Assembly (NCBI RefSeq): GCF_036669915.1
Contig: NC_089318.1
Coordinates: 8,336,849-8,400,848 of the forward strand
DNA: 64,000 bases
Reading direction: 5' to 3'
DNA from: Pocillopora verrucosa
Taxonomy: Eukaryota; Cnidaria; Anthozoa; Scleractinia; Pocilloporidae
Part shown: positions 12,041 to 23,149 of the stretch, piece by piece
Numbering within the stretch: the first letter of the stretch is position 1
How the letters are laid out: each line of letters opens with the position of its first letter
Made by a program: the position numbers and the translations under genes
Notes under the pieces: generated by a model
Databases searched by the model: none
Told to the model about the DNA's origin: nothing
What the model saw: the letters and a program-made list of their open reading frames with translations, nothing else

Positions 12041-12893
12041 TTTGGCCGCCGATTTTTTTAAGAGGGGAGCGTACCAAATGGAAATCAATTGCTCCTTTCA
12101 AAGATTAGTTGGGGGATGCTGCTCCCAAGATAAGCGAAGTCGAGTTGCAGGAAAAGCTTCTCTTATAGTCCCTCTGCGCTTATGTGAGAAAGACATCTCA
12201 GCACACAAACAGGCTGTGGGCGTGAATGATGTTAAATCGGAAGTCGATCTCATTTTAGCACGGGCATCGATATTCACGTTGCCTTCCAATATTTCGGACA
12301 TGACTATCTGCCCAGCCCATCGCTCCTCTTTGGGCATTGGATGGCGAAGAGGCTCGCAACGGTACCGTGTTCCATCCAAATTATCGAGGCATGCCAAGGA
12401 AGGGAAATCACGAAAGGGTGACCGTGGTATAAACAAAGCGCTTTCGAAGGCAATCCTTCGACGCACGGGAATATTCCTCCCTGTTGGGTCTGGTAAGTCT
12501 TTGTAATGTTGTTAACTTACAATAGGACGCTATGACAAACAGGACAAGAAGTTACTAGTAAAAACAAAATTGGCACATTTAAATTAGTACTACCACTAAA
12601 GCACACATTTAACCAGCCATTTAATTTTGTAGCGTGAGCTAGTTTAATCAAATTATTTTTTATCAGTGTGTTTTTTTTTTGTTAACTTCTTGTCGCCAAA
12701 AACTAATACACCTCTTTCCTTATCTCACCATGCGGCTTGGGCCGAGATATTTATTTTGGTCAGGGGCTCAGGGCCACTCACTACATCGTTTATTCATTCT
12801 CATTCCCCTATCCCAGTGTGGGGTCTTTTCCAAAGACGATCAGCCCGGTTAGTGAAGCATTGTCAAAAACAACGTGATCTTTTCAGTCAACTC

Positions 12894-13336
12894 TCGTTAC
12901 AACGAACACCCTCGGGACGTCGTTTAGTGTCCGTAATACAGTGGAACCCCGATATAACGATCCTCGATATAACGATATTCCTGGTATAACGATGAATATT
13001 CTATGTCCCTGCAAATGTTACAGTAAACTGTATGGGACAGAACCCCGATATAACGATCTTCGATATAACGATATTCCCGATATAACGATGAGAATGAGTA
13101 CACAGTACACAGTCACAATTTAAGCAAAACATTGAATTTAATACAGTAACCGAGCATCTGTAAAGTTTCCGTCTTACAGCTACCCCGAGATAACGATATG
13201 TTTGGTTTTCACTGTAGTGAGAGTCCGTAATGCTTGGAGTCATTTCCAGACAAACCTCTTTTGTCGGGGATCTGAATTTTGTCCGTAATAGCGAATGTCC
13301 GTAATAGCGAGGTGTCCGTAAAGCGAGAGTTTACTG
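12894..13336. mobile_element. Outer pogo/Tigger-like MITE (host of a nested MITE)
   Basis: Ends are inverted: CAGTCAACTCTCG on the left and the inverse of CAGTAAACTCTCGC on the right (13,323-13,336). Internal GTCCGTAATAGCGA repeats lie near the right end. CAGT termini with sequence of the ATAACG type resemble pogo/Tigger-class elements. It sits in the first intron of the dead zinc-finger gene and is split by the element at 12,939-13,214. Confidence 0.65.
12939..13214. mobile_element. Inner pogo/Tigger-like MITE with TA duplication
   Basis: Starts CAGTGGAACCCCGATATAAC, ends TTTGGTTTTCACTG, and is flanked by TA on both sides (12,937-12,938 and 13,215-13,216). Inside, a module of about 95 bp beginning GAACCCCGATATAACGATC occurs twice in tandem (from 12,944 and about 13,039), with many copies of the short motif GATATAACGAT. 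Confidence 0.75.
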
Positions 13337-14330
13337 TAAATGGTTCTGCCCCAACACTGTACAAATATTTGTACTGTTGTTTCCGTGTGCAAACGAGAGA
13401 TGAAGCAAAGAAGAACGCCGGGAAGCAAAAGAGTTGCAGTTTTAGATGTTAAAAAGCGATCGAAGCTGTTGCAGGCTCCAGTCGTTCTAATGAAGTTACA
13501 TTTATTTGGGAATGATTACTTGTATGCGTGAGCTTGCCTCACCGTGGGGCATTTTCCACATTTTCAAAATCAAAAGACAAATGCCCCGGGGGATGAGCGG
13601 GCTTGGAATTAACTGAGCCATTAGTATTGATAAATTAGTTTTACTTTACGAACAGTTCGATTATAATTTATCATTTTTTTGTGTGTGTAGGAATTTGTCG
13701 TGACTGCAGGACGGCCATTGTTCCGGATACCAAGATAACGGTTACAGAAGCCTGTAGCTCAAGCATAGCTGGCATTGCAAAAGGAATTGAAAATGTTTCT
13801 TTGGTGAGCCACTTTAGTGACAGTACGTAGTAGTTTCAGTAGTTTTCACATGTATTTTCGCGGTGAAAGGGCATTACCAATTCCGATTGTAAGAAAATTT
13901 GTGATTAAACATGACCTGTTTTCTGATAGACACCCACTTGTGTAGACTTGCATAAACTTACTATGGGTTGTATCTTATTTGATCACGTTGAGATTTCAAC
14001 GTAAGGAGTTATCCACCAGTTTCGTTTGTTTGGCAAAACAATCTCCATCATTTATGAATAGCGCTATCAATATTAAATAATTACATTCAAGCCGATGCAC
14101 GACATTGGAAGTCAATTCATGTAAGTTCAGACTTCCTACTTGTGCTGGCCTCCATCTCTTTTTTTCTATTACTTCTCACCGTGCTTGATGTTTCAGAATT
14201 TGAGCGCCAGTGTAGCCCAGTCAAATAAAGCATTTGGAATTAAACACGCTATGATTTTCTACCAAGTTACATACTTATGTTTTCTTATTTCTCTGAGAAA
14301 AGCAGAAACGCAATTGCAAAGTAATACTAA

Positions 14331-14752
14331 CAGTAAACACCCGCACACAAGAACACGTGGATTAAGAACATCAGGCTAAAAATTGGGCAATTAAACACCA
14401 TTTATATACTGAAGAACAAATTCAGCCTGAAAAATAAACATGTTCTTTATGTTTAAAAAAGAAAAAGGATACCAGAAAAAGAAAGCTGGCCTAGAAAAAC
14501 TAAGAAAATTCGTGTTTACTTATATCAATGATAGTATTTATTTACTTTTAATTTGAATTTTTTTTTAGTGCAAGTAATGAAACATTGTATGCGAATTACA
14601 CCTCTAGTGATGTATAATGTATACTATTTCTGAAAAAATTTTAAGAACAATTTAATAACGCTTTCAGGCTGATTTCCACTAAACACCCATTAAACAAAAA
14701 CACGATCAGTCAGAAGCCCGAAATCAATGTTCTTATATTCAGGTGTTTACTG
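14331..14752. mobile_element. MITE with CAGTAAACACC terminal inverted repeats
   Basis: Left end CAGTAAACACCCGC, right end GGTGTTTACTG, 422 bp apart. It lies just before the third exon of the zinc-finger pseudogene. Target duplication is not clear. There is no coding content; the 14,140-14,379 frame overlaps it by chance. Confidence 0.55.
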
Positions 14753-16084
14753 TACACGCGTGGTTACATTTGTAGGACGAGGGGGAGGATTACGCTGGTG
14801 TTCCTCACAGTACTCCCATAACACCAGGAGGAAGTTTCTACATTCCTGAAAGTGACGACACATGCACTTCTTTTGAAGTAACGTTCGATGATCTTCGCGG
14901 TGCACAGGCAGAACACAAACCTGCTGACGCCCTTAACCAGTATTTGCAATCCCGAGATACCAGACCAGTCCGTTCCAGGCTTAACACTCCGTGGGAGATC
15001 GCAAGTGAGAGAACAAAGCGTTACTACATACGAAAAGCTGGACAAGGTGTGACCGCCATAATGGAAGATATCGCGCCCAAAAGTCCTGCTGAGTTGTTCC
15101 AGGCAATGTGTTCCTCGCAAGCCATCCAAAGAACTTTGTCAAGTGACGAGGAAACTGAGACAACTGTCGATGAAACCCTACTAGGAGCGCTTGCTGATTG
15201 CTACCACGCTGCTTGATGTTGGGAGACACGTCGGCAAATTCTGTCTATCATGGCCGACAAAGTGTCGTTTAAGAAGTTGCGACTTTGGATACCAGACCTG
15301 TCAAGTTGTCGTTTTACCGAGGCCAAACGTCATTGCCTGACACACGGGAGAGGAGCACCTGTATCGTCAGCGCAAGCGCCTGTGATGCGTGTTTCCACTG
15401 CACAAATAGATCACTTTATCACATCTATCACAAGTGCACATGTTATCCAGGACTTGCCCTTCAGGGAAAGGACTATAACGTTGTCATCAAAAGAGACAAT
15501 CAAATTTCCCAACGTTATACGAACCATGGTTCCAGAACGATTAGTAAAGCAGTACCTCGCGTATTGTGAGGAGACAGGATTTAAAGCCCTCAGTCGCAGC
15601 ACCCTATTGCGTATCTTAAGTGTCTGCGCCGCGTCTGTGAGGAAGTCCTTGTAAGGACTCGATTACATTAGTTCTTCAGGGGCAGAGGCATTTGACGATT
15701 TATGCAAAGTAGCCGAGATGCTTGGGGACGCTGGGTAAGGGATGGGGTGGGCAAAACAGCAAGAAACCAACCTAAGGGAAAGCAAGCGCTATCTAAAGAG
15801 TGACTATAAGGTACGTTTTATTAATTTGTTTGTTTAATTGCAATCAAACTTTTCTACTGCGACCAAGCTTGCAAGTTAATAAGCTGTTCCAAGCGCGTTT
15901 GTTCAGTATAAATTTATCATGTCGCCGTTTGATTATTCGATGAAGGTAGCCGATATTTTTTACTTCCCCCTATGTTCAATGGGTGGACGCTTCTATTCGT
16001 TCAGAGTCGAAAGAGTTTGCTGATTTTGGATTGGTCGTTCTGATAAAAAGAATAGACGGCGAGAGTCGGTTTATGGTCTTTGAA

Positions 16085-16659
16085 CCCTATCCAGACCAGG
16101 GGGGGAGTGCCCGCGCTGACTTTGAGCATCTATAACTTTTTCAATAATCAACCAAACGCTGCCAAACTTGGCAGCTTTATCTAACATTTATCTGGAAATA
16201 ATTTGGTATGACAGGTTATCGTTTCGGGAACTTAAGTTTGCCATGGTAATGTCATTGACAGACATCTTTTCTAAATTTGTAATTTTTGTGTTTTTAGTAA
16301 TGGAAATTAGGTTTAATGTAGTTATTTTCACCTTTTTAGGCCTTTTTGGCAACCTTTTAAAGCAAGAGAGGATCATTTTATCCTCTCTTGTTTAAAGTTT
16401 TTAAGGACTTTTCAGTAATTTGTGGCGGTTTTCTGAGGTTTTTAAAAAAGTTTGAAATCCAGGATGGCGGATGGCGTCTGTTTGGACATTATGTCATAAT
16501 TGTCACAAGACATAACGTCATCATACCACGTGACGTATACCAAAAGATAAATGTTCAGACATACTATATACCCTCTAAGTTTCATTGTCATTGCTCAAAT
16601 ATTCTGGAAGTTACGGAGGGGGGGGGAGGGGCGAATCCGCACCCCCGGTCTGAATAGGG
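16085..16659. mobile_element. piggyBac-type MITE (TTAA target)
   Basis: Terminal inverted repeats CCCTATCCAGACC (left) and GGTCTGAATAGGG (right), with TTAA on the right (16,660-16,663) and the near-match TGAA on the left. It is 575 bp long, non-coding, and lies in the last intron of the zinc-finger pseudogene. The overlapping open frames at 16,168-16,657 are incidental. Confidence 0.65.
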
Positions 16660-16663
16660 TTAA

Positions 16664-17040
16664 GAATGTTAAAATTACGAAATTAAGGGGAGGAATCTAG
16701 GAGGAAATAGGGCAGCTTCACCCCTCGCCGCCGCTTGCTGGCTGTTTCTCAATTCGTATTAATGTTATAACGTCGCAGGCTAGGAAACGAAATAGACTGC
16801 TAGCAGTTAAAAATCCAGAAAAAAGTCTGAGCTGGGAGGCCCGGTACCTAAGCGCCATTGTCATAGAGCCTGGAAATAGAAGGCGATGGTCACAAATGAT
16901 ACGAAACATGCGGCAAAGGAAAAACCACCAAGACTGCGAATTCTATGCAGCGTTGAGAAATTCCGTATCTTAATCCTTTTTTTTTTTTTTTTTTTTGCAG
17001 AAATAGTGTTTTTTCTTAGATTTAAGGTAAAATTTCTTAT
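16664..17040. other. Unassigned intronic sequence
   Basis: Contains a short plus-strand frame (about 16,788-16,971, reading LSWEARYLSAIVIEPGNRRR) that looks protein-like, but I cannot assign it to a family. It ends before a poly-T run near 16,978-16,997. Confidence 0.3.
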
Positions 17041-17048
17041 TTATTACT

Positions 17049-17363
17049 TTACTAAACATCGGAGTGCAAGCTCGATTATCCACCAACGAAAATGCTGTTC
17101 ATCGAGTGGTTTTGCCTTTTAAAGATCAAAAGTCAGCTGACGCAGTGAAAAGACAATTATCAGATCAAAGCAAAAAAATAGATCACACTCTTCAACCTGT
17201 GTTCAAGAGTCGCAAAATATGTGAAGGCCTCGAGATCTGCGAGCCCAAACCACCTATAATTAGCCAACAATGCGTTGTGTACAATTGTAAATATGATTTG
17301 TGTGATGCAGAGTATGTCGGCTGCACCAACCGAAAATTAGCCGAGTCCGTCGGGCTGCTCTGA
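17049..17363 (+). mobile_element. Penelope-like element fragment (RT end and GIY-YIG start)
   Basis: Reads HRVVLPFKDQKSADAVKRQL, then PPIISQQCVVYNCKYDLCDA and EYVGCTNRKLAE. These match, block for block, the C-terminal region of the Penelope-like protein at 37,575-38,780 (LVLPFKDQSSANHVKQQL ... CDAGYVGYTRGHL). The YVG motif is the start of a GIY-YIG endonuclease, after which the fragment stops at 17,363. It lies in the last intron of the zinc-finger pseudogene. Confidence 0.8.
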
Positions 17364-19683
17364 AGATAGAAAAAAAGATGGCCTAATTAAAAAAATCTTA
17401 AACAACGTATTTCACGCACTTTATTGCGAATTGATGGATGAGTTTGCGGCACGCTAGCTTTTAAACAATGGAATAAATTAATACAAAGAGAACTGTTGTT
17501 TGCCACTGATTCAATTTTTCAGAAGTTGGATATTTGTCAAATAACTCCCCTGATTGCTGTACTGAAAGTAATTGTACTGATCGAAATACCTCCTGCACTA
17601 AAAATCCGAATATTCTGTGGCTTAAATTCACAGGTGCATGTGTCTAAAAGCTCGTCAGTGCCCGATCATTGCAGACCGTTTACCTTAAGCGATCCCAAGG
17701 ATCCTGCATATCAGTCTGTCTGCGAGCATGACCACAATGACGCATGTGACCGCTGCGACCTTCTATCTGAGACCTTACTTCAAATTGAGGCAGGCCTGGC
17801 GGCGCAGACTGAAAATCTATCATCTGTGGAAAAGGAAGATCTTCTCTTCAGGGTGAAGCAAGCCAAGAAAGCCATCTGGGCTTGGAAGTCACACCTTCTT
17901 CGCTCTGTCAACCAAGATTCTGCTCGAGTGGAGCTTTTGGAGCAACTAGATGAAACTTCAGTGCTTCTGGTGCAAGATTGGGCCATGAAATATTTGCCCA
18001 GAAAGTACAGAGAGAGCCAGACCGACTGGTTTGGGAAACGTGGTATCCCCTGGCATGTGACAGTAGCGACAAAGCGCGAAGGGGATGAGATGCAAATGCT
18101 TACATTTGTACACCTTTTTAAACCGTGCAATCAAGACAACTGTGCTGTACTCGCAGTGATGGCAGATGTTATACGGCAGCTCAAGATCACAGTACCCAAT
18201 CTAGCGTCCGTGTATTATCGGCAGGACAATGCCGGATGTTATCACTGTGGAGCAACCATTGTGTGCGCAAGAGTCCTCGGCGAGAAGTTTGGCGTATCCA
18301 TAAATCGCCTTGATTTCTCGGATCCCCAAGGGGAAAAGGGCCTTGCGATAGAAAGGCTGCTACGATCAAATCACATATGAGAGTTCACCTAAATTCTGGC
18401 AGCGATATTGAGACTCCCGCTCAGATGTCTGATGCAATTCTTTCCTCCGGGGGAGTGTCCGCGGTTAACGTTACTCTGTGTGAATCAGCCACACCTCTTG
18501 AGCAATCTTTGAAGGTCGAAGGTGTGAGTTTGATTAACAATGTTGAGTATAACGGTGACGGAATTCGCGTGTGGAAGGCGTACGGTGTTGGCCCTGGGAA
18601 ACTTTTAAAGTTGGAGAATCCACCGTTGTCGGAGCTTCCATCACTCACAAGTACTCAAACACATTCCAGTACCTTCACTTCAGTCAAGGCAAGAAGAAAA
18701 ACGTACATCCTCAAGTTCATGAGGATCAAGTAGACCAAGAGGCTAACGCTGAATTCGTAGAAAATCTGACAGGTGTAGAAGAAGGACTTTTTGTTTGTCC
18801 TGAGGAGAGCTGCATATGGACATTCCTAAGGTATTCTTCAATGCAGCAACACTTAGATTTTGGTGAACACGAACGAGCTCTAGAGCGCGAGACCTTAACA
18901 GACAGAGCTGTTAAGGTGTATGGAGAGAAACTGAAGGGACAGACCCCTTCAGTACCAGAGGTTATTGCAAACAGTAGAGCTGACATCATACCAGATTCGT
19001 GCAGAAAAGTACCAATGGGCTGGGCACTAAGGGCTGGTGCCCCATGAAAGAGATTTACTTCCAGCCAGAAGGCCTATCTTACTGCTAAATTTAAACTGGG
19101 GGAACAATTAGGACAGAAAGCAGACCCTGCATCAGTTGCATGTGCGATGGTAAGCGCCAAAGATGCGAGTGGTAACCGCCTGTTTACAAGCGACGATTTC
19201 CTTACAGCAAATCAAATAACTGCCTTCTTTTCCCGACTGGCTGCGAAAAAGACCCTCCAGGATGACGAGGAACTGTCTGATGACGACTTGGAGGCCGCTG
19301 CAAGTGAAGCAAGAATCCAAGAGCTGTCGAATGCGGCTTTAAACGAACTGGCGCTTAGACACCCTATCACATATGATGCGTACAATCTTTGTGAAATGGT
19401 AGCAAAGTCCAAGTTAAAGAGCTTTTCCATTTCAGTGCTGAAGGATATTTGCTTATTTTTTAGCATTGATATCAGCGATATCTCCGTTCATCGTAAGCAG
19501 CCTTACGTGAGCAAGATCGAAGCTTTTTGTTTTAACTGTACCTGTCAGTAGTGACGAACTACATGTAGCTTGAATATTGGTTTCATTGACCAGGAAAAAA
19601 CCTAAAGTATATGACACTGTATTATTTTCCTTTGTTTCTTTCTTTCTTTTTTTGCTTTATAAAACCGATTCAGTTAGCTGGTA

Positions 19684-19838
19684 TGGAGGAACTTCCGGAT
19701 TTCTTGAATCTCCGAGGGTACGCCACCTCTGTCTTGTCGAGAATTCGGGATCTCAAAGAATGGCCGATTAATTGTTTGATTAAGGGACGGGAAACAACTT
19801 TTTCCGAGTTCGAGTTGAGAAAACTGTCAAGTTTCTAG
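19684..19838 (+). other. Possible protein-coding fragment, family unknown
   Basis: Reading from MEELPDFLNLRGYATSVLS to a stop at 19,838, it looks amino-acid-like rather than random and follows a plausible acceptor (TTCAG at 19,669-19,673). It may be a tail exon or relic of another mobile gene. I do not recognise it. Confidence 0.25.
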
Positions 19839-19859
19839 CGATGGCCATTATCATCGTAG

Positions 19860-20555
19860 CAATCAAGGTACAAAATCGAAAGATTTAAATTGATAAGCAC
19901 GCTATCGTAAGGAAAATTAAAAAAAACAACCACAACAACAAAAACAAAAAACAGAGATTGTGTAAGTCCCAAGCTTTAAAAAATGTAATTGTAATGACCT
20001 ACAGTCAGGCGATATCAAATAACACGTAATGTCTTGCGGCCTGATACGAGCGGCCGACTTTGTGACTCGAAGATTTACGTTTTTAGTGAAGTTTAACGTT
20101 CAAAGTGCTTAGATAAAGCACGAAATTGTTAGTCTGTTGTTCTGTTTACATAGTCGGTAGAATTTTTCCAGTGTCATTAGAAAAGAACACCTCACCGTGG
20201 AACCTGTCTGCCTGCCACTGAAGGTCATGGTAGACCTTATCGATCCACTAGGGACACGTAAGTGATGTATATAATCACGGAGCACTAGACAATTAACTTC
20301 CAGTTGTTTTAGTTAACTGGGAAGTTCGTCATTTGAGAGGTTACGCATGACGTTTGTTTTTCCCGCGAACGTCAAAAATTCAATTTCTGTCGTCTGTCTT
20401 TAGGCGTGTGTACTAAACGTTTCTTAACTGAAACTGTAAGCAATCAAAGCATCTTGGTTTATCGTGCAAAAAAGACTTTTGTATATACTGTGTTTCACTT
20501 GACAAGTTGCTACCGGTTGACAGTCTGTTATCGGACAGTTTGCTATCAACTTAAC
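19860..20555. other. Non-coding stretch, nothing recognised
   Basis: AT-rich sequence with no recognisable exon, RNA or transposon ends. Confidence 0.4.
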
Positions 20556-20559
20556 AGTC

Positions 20560-20880
20560 TCGGACAGTTTGTTATCTACTTACTATATAAAAACGAATCC
20601 TGTGTTCTGATTGGCTACTCGAGAGGGCAAGATGGCCTATGTTGCTCGCGTGGGATTGCCCGTCTTGATACTGCGCAAGAAAGACAGTAGCGGTAGAAAA
20701 CAATTAAATTAAAGAATACATAAACGGCTCTTGTGGATTCGTTGTGCGCAAAACACTGTTGGCTTTCTTTTCCCGCCCTCGAAAAAAGCCTAGGCTTGTT
20801 TGGTCAAGATGCCTGGATATAAGCCACATCTCTTTTTTTCCGTTTCCATGGGCCGAGACAAAGTCGAGGTCCATAGAAAC
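20560..20880 (+). repeat. Dispersed repeat, copy 1 (partner at 58.7-58.95 kb, inverted)
   Basis: Shares ordered blocks with the reverse complement of 58,672-58,945: an ATCCTGTGTTCTGATTGGC-type block, GCGTGGGATTGCCCGTCTTG, and CATGGGCCGAGAC. A weaker relative of the CCTGTGTTC block occurs near 41,638. No protein is encoded. Confidence 0.6.
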
Positions 20881-21237
20881 GCAAAAAAAGGTTAAAAAAG
20901 GACAAAAAAGAAAATTTAATAACAATAATAATCAGCTGGCGTAAAATGTGGTAAACGTTAGGGTTACTCTTGAAAAAAGTTAACCATTAAAATTTTTCCT
21001 GCTTTCGATGTGTTGAAAGTGTCAAAATCTTAGGCTGTTCTGCTTCTTGTCTTGTGGCCAATGCAGAAAACAGAAAATTACCCCATTTAAACCAAAGAGC
21101 AGCTCGATTTGGATTTACCCTTGTTGCTTGACTCTAAGGGTGAAAGGAAGCGAGTACATACATCCATAGGATGTCGATCGTTTCGCCAATGGTCGCTTCG
21201 CAAGTGTCTCTAGTCAGTTCGCAAACGTGTAGAAGTA

Positions 21238-21245
<8 letters not shown>

Positions 21246-21289
<44 letters not shown>
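21246..21289. repeat. TA microsatellite
   Basis: Uninterrupted TA dinucleotides of about 44 bp, immediately left of a large palindrome. Confidence 0.95.
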
Positions 21290-21290
<1 letters not shown>

Positions 21291-21324
21291 AGTCCACATG
21301 GCAACCAGGTGGACAATTAGACAT

Positions 21325-21507
21325 GGTTTGATGCTACTCTGGTTTACAGATTTAATGAATGTAACCGAAGAAGTTACAGTTCAAAGACCCAACGTTTTAA
21401 CACGCCTGTCTAGTGCCTTCATCAGGAAGTGTCGAAACGTCGGGTCTATGAACTGTAACTTCTTCGGTTACATTCACAAAATCTGTAAACCAGAGTAGCA
21501 TCAAACC
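21325..21507. repeat. Large palindrome of Penelope-terminal type
   Basis: The left arm (GGTTTGATGCTACTCTGG at 21,325) pairs with the right arm ending at 21,507 (CCAGAGTAGCATCAAACC). Inner arms include ATGTAACCGAAGAAGTTACA and its inverse, interrupted by a short gain. The central loop region holds, on the minus strand, CTGATGA (21,425-21,419) and, on the plus strand, GAAACGTC (21,434-21,441), signatures of the hammerhead-like ends of Penelope-type elements. Confidence 0.7.
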
Positions 21508-21784
21508 GTGTAGAAGTCAGTTTGCAGATGTTTAGAGGTCAGTTTGCAAACGTTATAAACATTTATATGTGTAGAGGTCAGTTCACTCACTTTGTAGATT
21601 TGAGATGTTAAAGTTTAAGCATATAGACTTACTCTCTAGCTTACGTCATACAGTCTTATGGTTGATTTCACTGTATCACAGCGTTTGCGTGTTGCATCTA
21701 CCGATATGAAACGGGTTTTACTTACGATTGTTATTTGAGGGTTGTCGATTCATTTATTTTCATCAATTAATGAAGTCAGCTTTT

Positions 21785-21945
21785 CTTCCAAGTGAAGGTC
21801 TATTGTGTTTATATGATAAACAAATAATACATGGTTGCTTGTAGATATGGAATTTCTCTTCGAGTGTTTAACTCGATAGCTGACGAGTGAGCGCAGCGAA
21901 CGAGTGAGATGTCGCGCCCATGTATTATTCACTATTTAAAACCAT
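21785..21945. repeat. Remnant of a hairpin repeat
   Basis: Contains GCGAGTGAGATGTCG-like and CTCGATAGCTGACGAGTGAG segments arranged with partial dyad symmetry around GCGCAGCG, flanked by ACATGGTTGC on the left and ATGTATTATT on the right. This resembles a common cnidarian hairpin MITE, recalled from memory only. Confidence 0.4.
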
Positions 21946-22011
21946 TACTACAATATTACCGCCGCAGTCAAAATATTAGCTAAAACTAATATTTCATTCT
22001 TACTAATCCCC

Positions 22012-22770
22012 GAAATTTAACGATCTAATGATGTTTACTAATTGACTGGTGCCCACTTTTATTCTAATGTCTTTTGATAGCTCATTCCATTTCTTAGCTG
22101 CAAAATATCTCCATGACTTGAGTCCATATTTGGTGATGTTAACTTTAGGTAAAGATAAAACATATTCTTGGGGCTTGAGATTGTGCTTAAATGAGCGTTA
22201 ATTAATAAGATTCCTAATTGCCTGTGGTGCTTTGTTCGAGATACTATTATTTATTGTCAATAACATGTCTTGAATTCTTTGAGTTTCCATGGAGGGTAGT
22301 CTTATCCTTTCCAAGAGATGCTGATAGTTTGCATGTTTATCATTACAGACATATCTCAATGCTCTTTCGTTGACTTTTTCGATTTTAGTAGTGTTTCTTT
22401 TTCCGCAGTGGTGCCAAACTTGATTGCTGGAATAAAAATTTGGTACTATGAACGAACGATATAGCGATTCCTTGGTTTGAAGTGGTAAAATGGTTTTCAG
22501 TCTATTACGGGCGTTTATTTGAGCACTCACTTTCAGACAAATACACGAGACGTGATCGTCAAATTTTGTCGAGTACAACCTCCAAGAGGTTAGTCTTTTC
22601 TGTGGTTCTGATATCAATATCACCTGATTTAAAGAGTAGCTTATCTTCTGTTCTGCCAAGGACCATAGCCTGGTACTTTTCCGGGTTTGGTTTCATGCCA
22701 TTTTGAATAAATCATGTAGTTGCGTTCTCAAGATCATCATTTAGTAAAAGTGAATCATGAACCTTACAAA
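22012..22770 (-). mobile_element. LINE reverse transcriptase C-terminal remnant (CR1/Jockey-like)
   Basis: Minus-strand frames read LPLQTKESLYRSFIVPNFY, VWHHCGKRNTTKIEKVNERA and LRYVCNDKHANYQHLLERI, then after a stop YGLKSWRYFAAKKWNELS. These are the usual thumb and C-terminal blocks of a non-LTR retrotransposon ORF2. The catalytic domain is missing upstream and frame breaks occur near 22,560-22,660. It is a 5'-truncated, dead copy. Confidence 0.8.
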
Positions 22771-23149
22771 CTGATTGAAATTAAATCTAACAATTCTGTC
22801 AACCGTGACTAAGGTTGGGCGCACAAATGTTACTTTCTTTCACATCTAAAAGGCCATGCCTCCTATCCGATTGAAAACAAAACCTTTTTTGTACAACAAA
22901 TTGTTCCATACTGGAATATCTCAATCCATTGCTCGATACTCGACCACTCGAAAGTTCTTTCTAGTCGTAACTTTTTGCTTCGCCTCAGCGGCATATAGGG
23001 CAGGTTTCGTGCAGTCTTGGTTAGTATTTTGGCGAGATCAAACGAGCCTGATCTGCCATCGAATCATAGCTGTTATTTGCAAATCTAGCATACACATAGC
23101 GACAGATTAATAGACGAGGTATCCTACGAATCGACATCACAGAAAGCCT

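Larger units (their letters stand above)
12042..19551 (+). pseudogene. Decayed spliced copy of a cnidarian C2H2 / transposase-like multicopy gene
   Basis: Exons at about 12,042-12,492, 13,691-13,803, 14,776-15,810 and 17,634-19,551 join in phase. Recognisable parts are a zinc-binding N-terminus (ICPAHR ... ICRDCRTAIVPD), a central region with WFGKRGIPWHVTV, then YYRQDNAGCYH and DFSDPQG, and a late C2H2 finger (CPEESCIWTF ... HLDFGEH). From memory such proteins are abundant in cnidarian genomes and look transposase-like, but I cannot name the superfamily. The copy is dead: in-frame stops at 15,214, 15,652, about 15,736 and 19,045, a 1-nt deletion near 18,335 and a frame change near 18,600. Its last large intron carries a MITE and a Penelope-like fragment. 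Confidence 0.75.

Noticed and set aside
12098-12466. Minus-strand open frame of 122 codons
   Set aside because: Shadow of the first exon of the zinc-finger pseudogene on the other strand.
16168-16395. Hydrophobic open frame of 75 codons
   Set aside because: Falls wholly inside the piggyBac-type MITE at 16,085-16,659; composition is T-rich low complexity.
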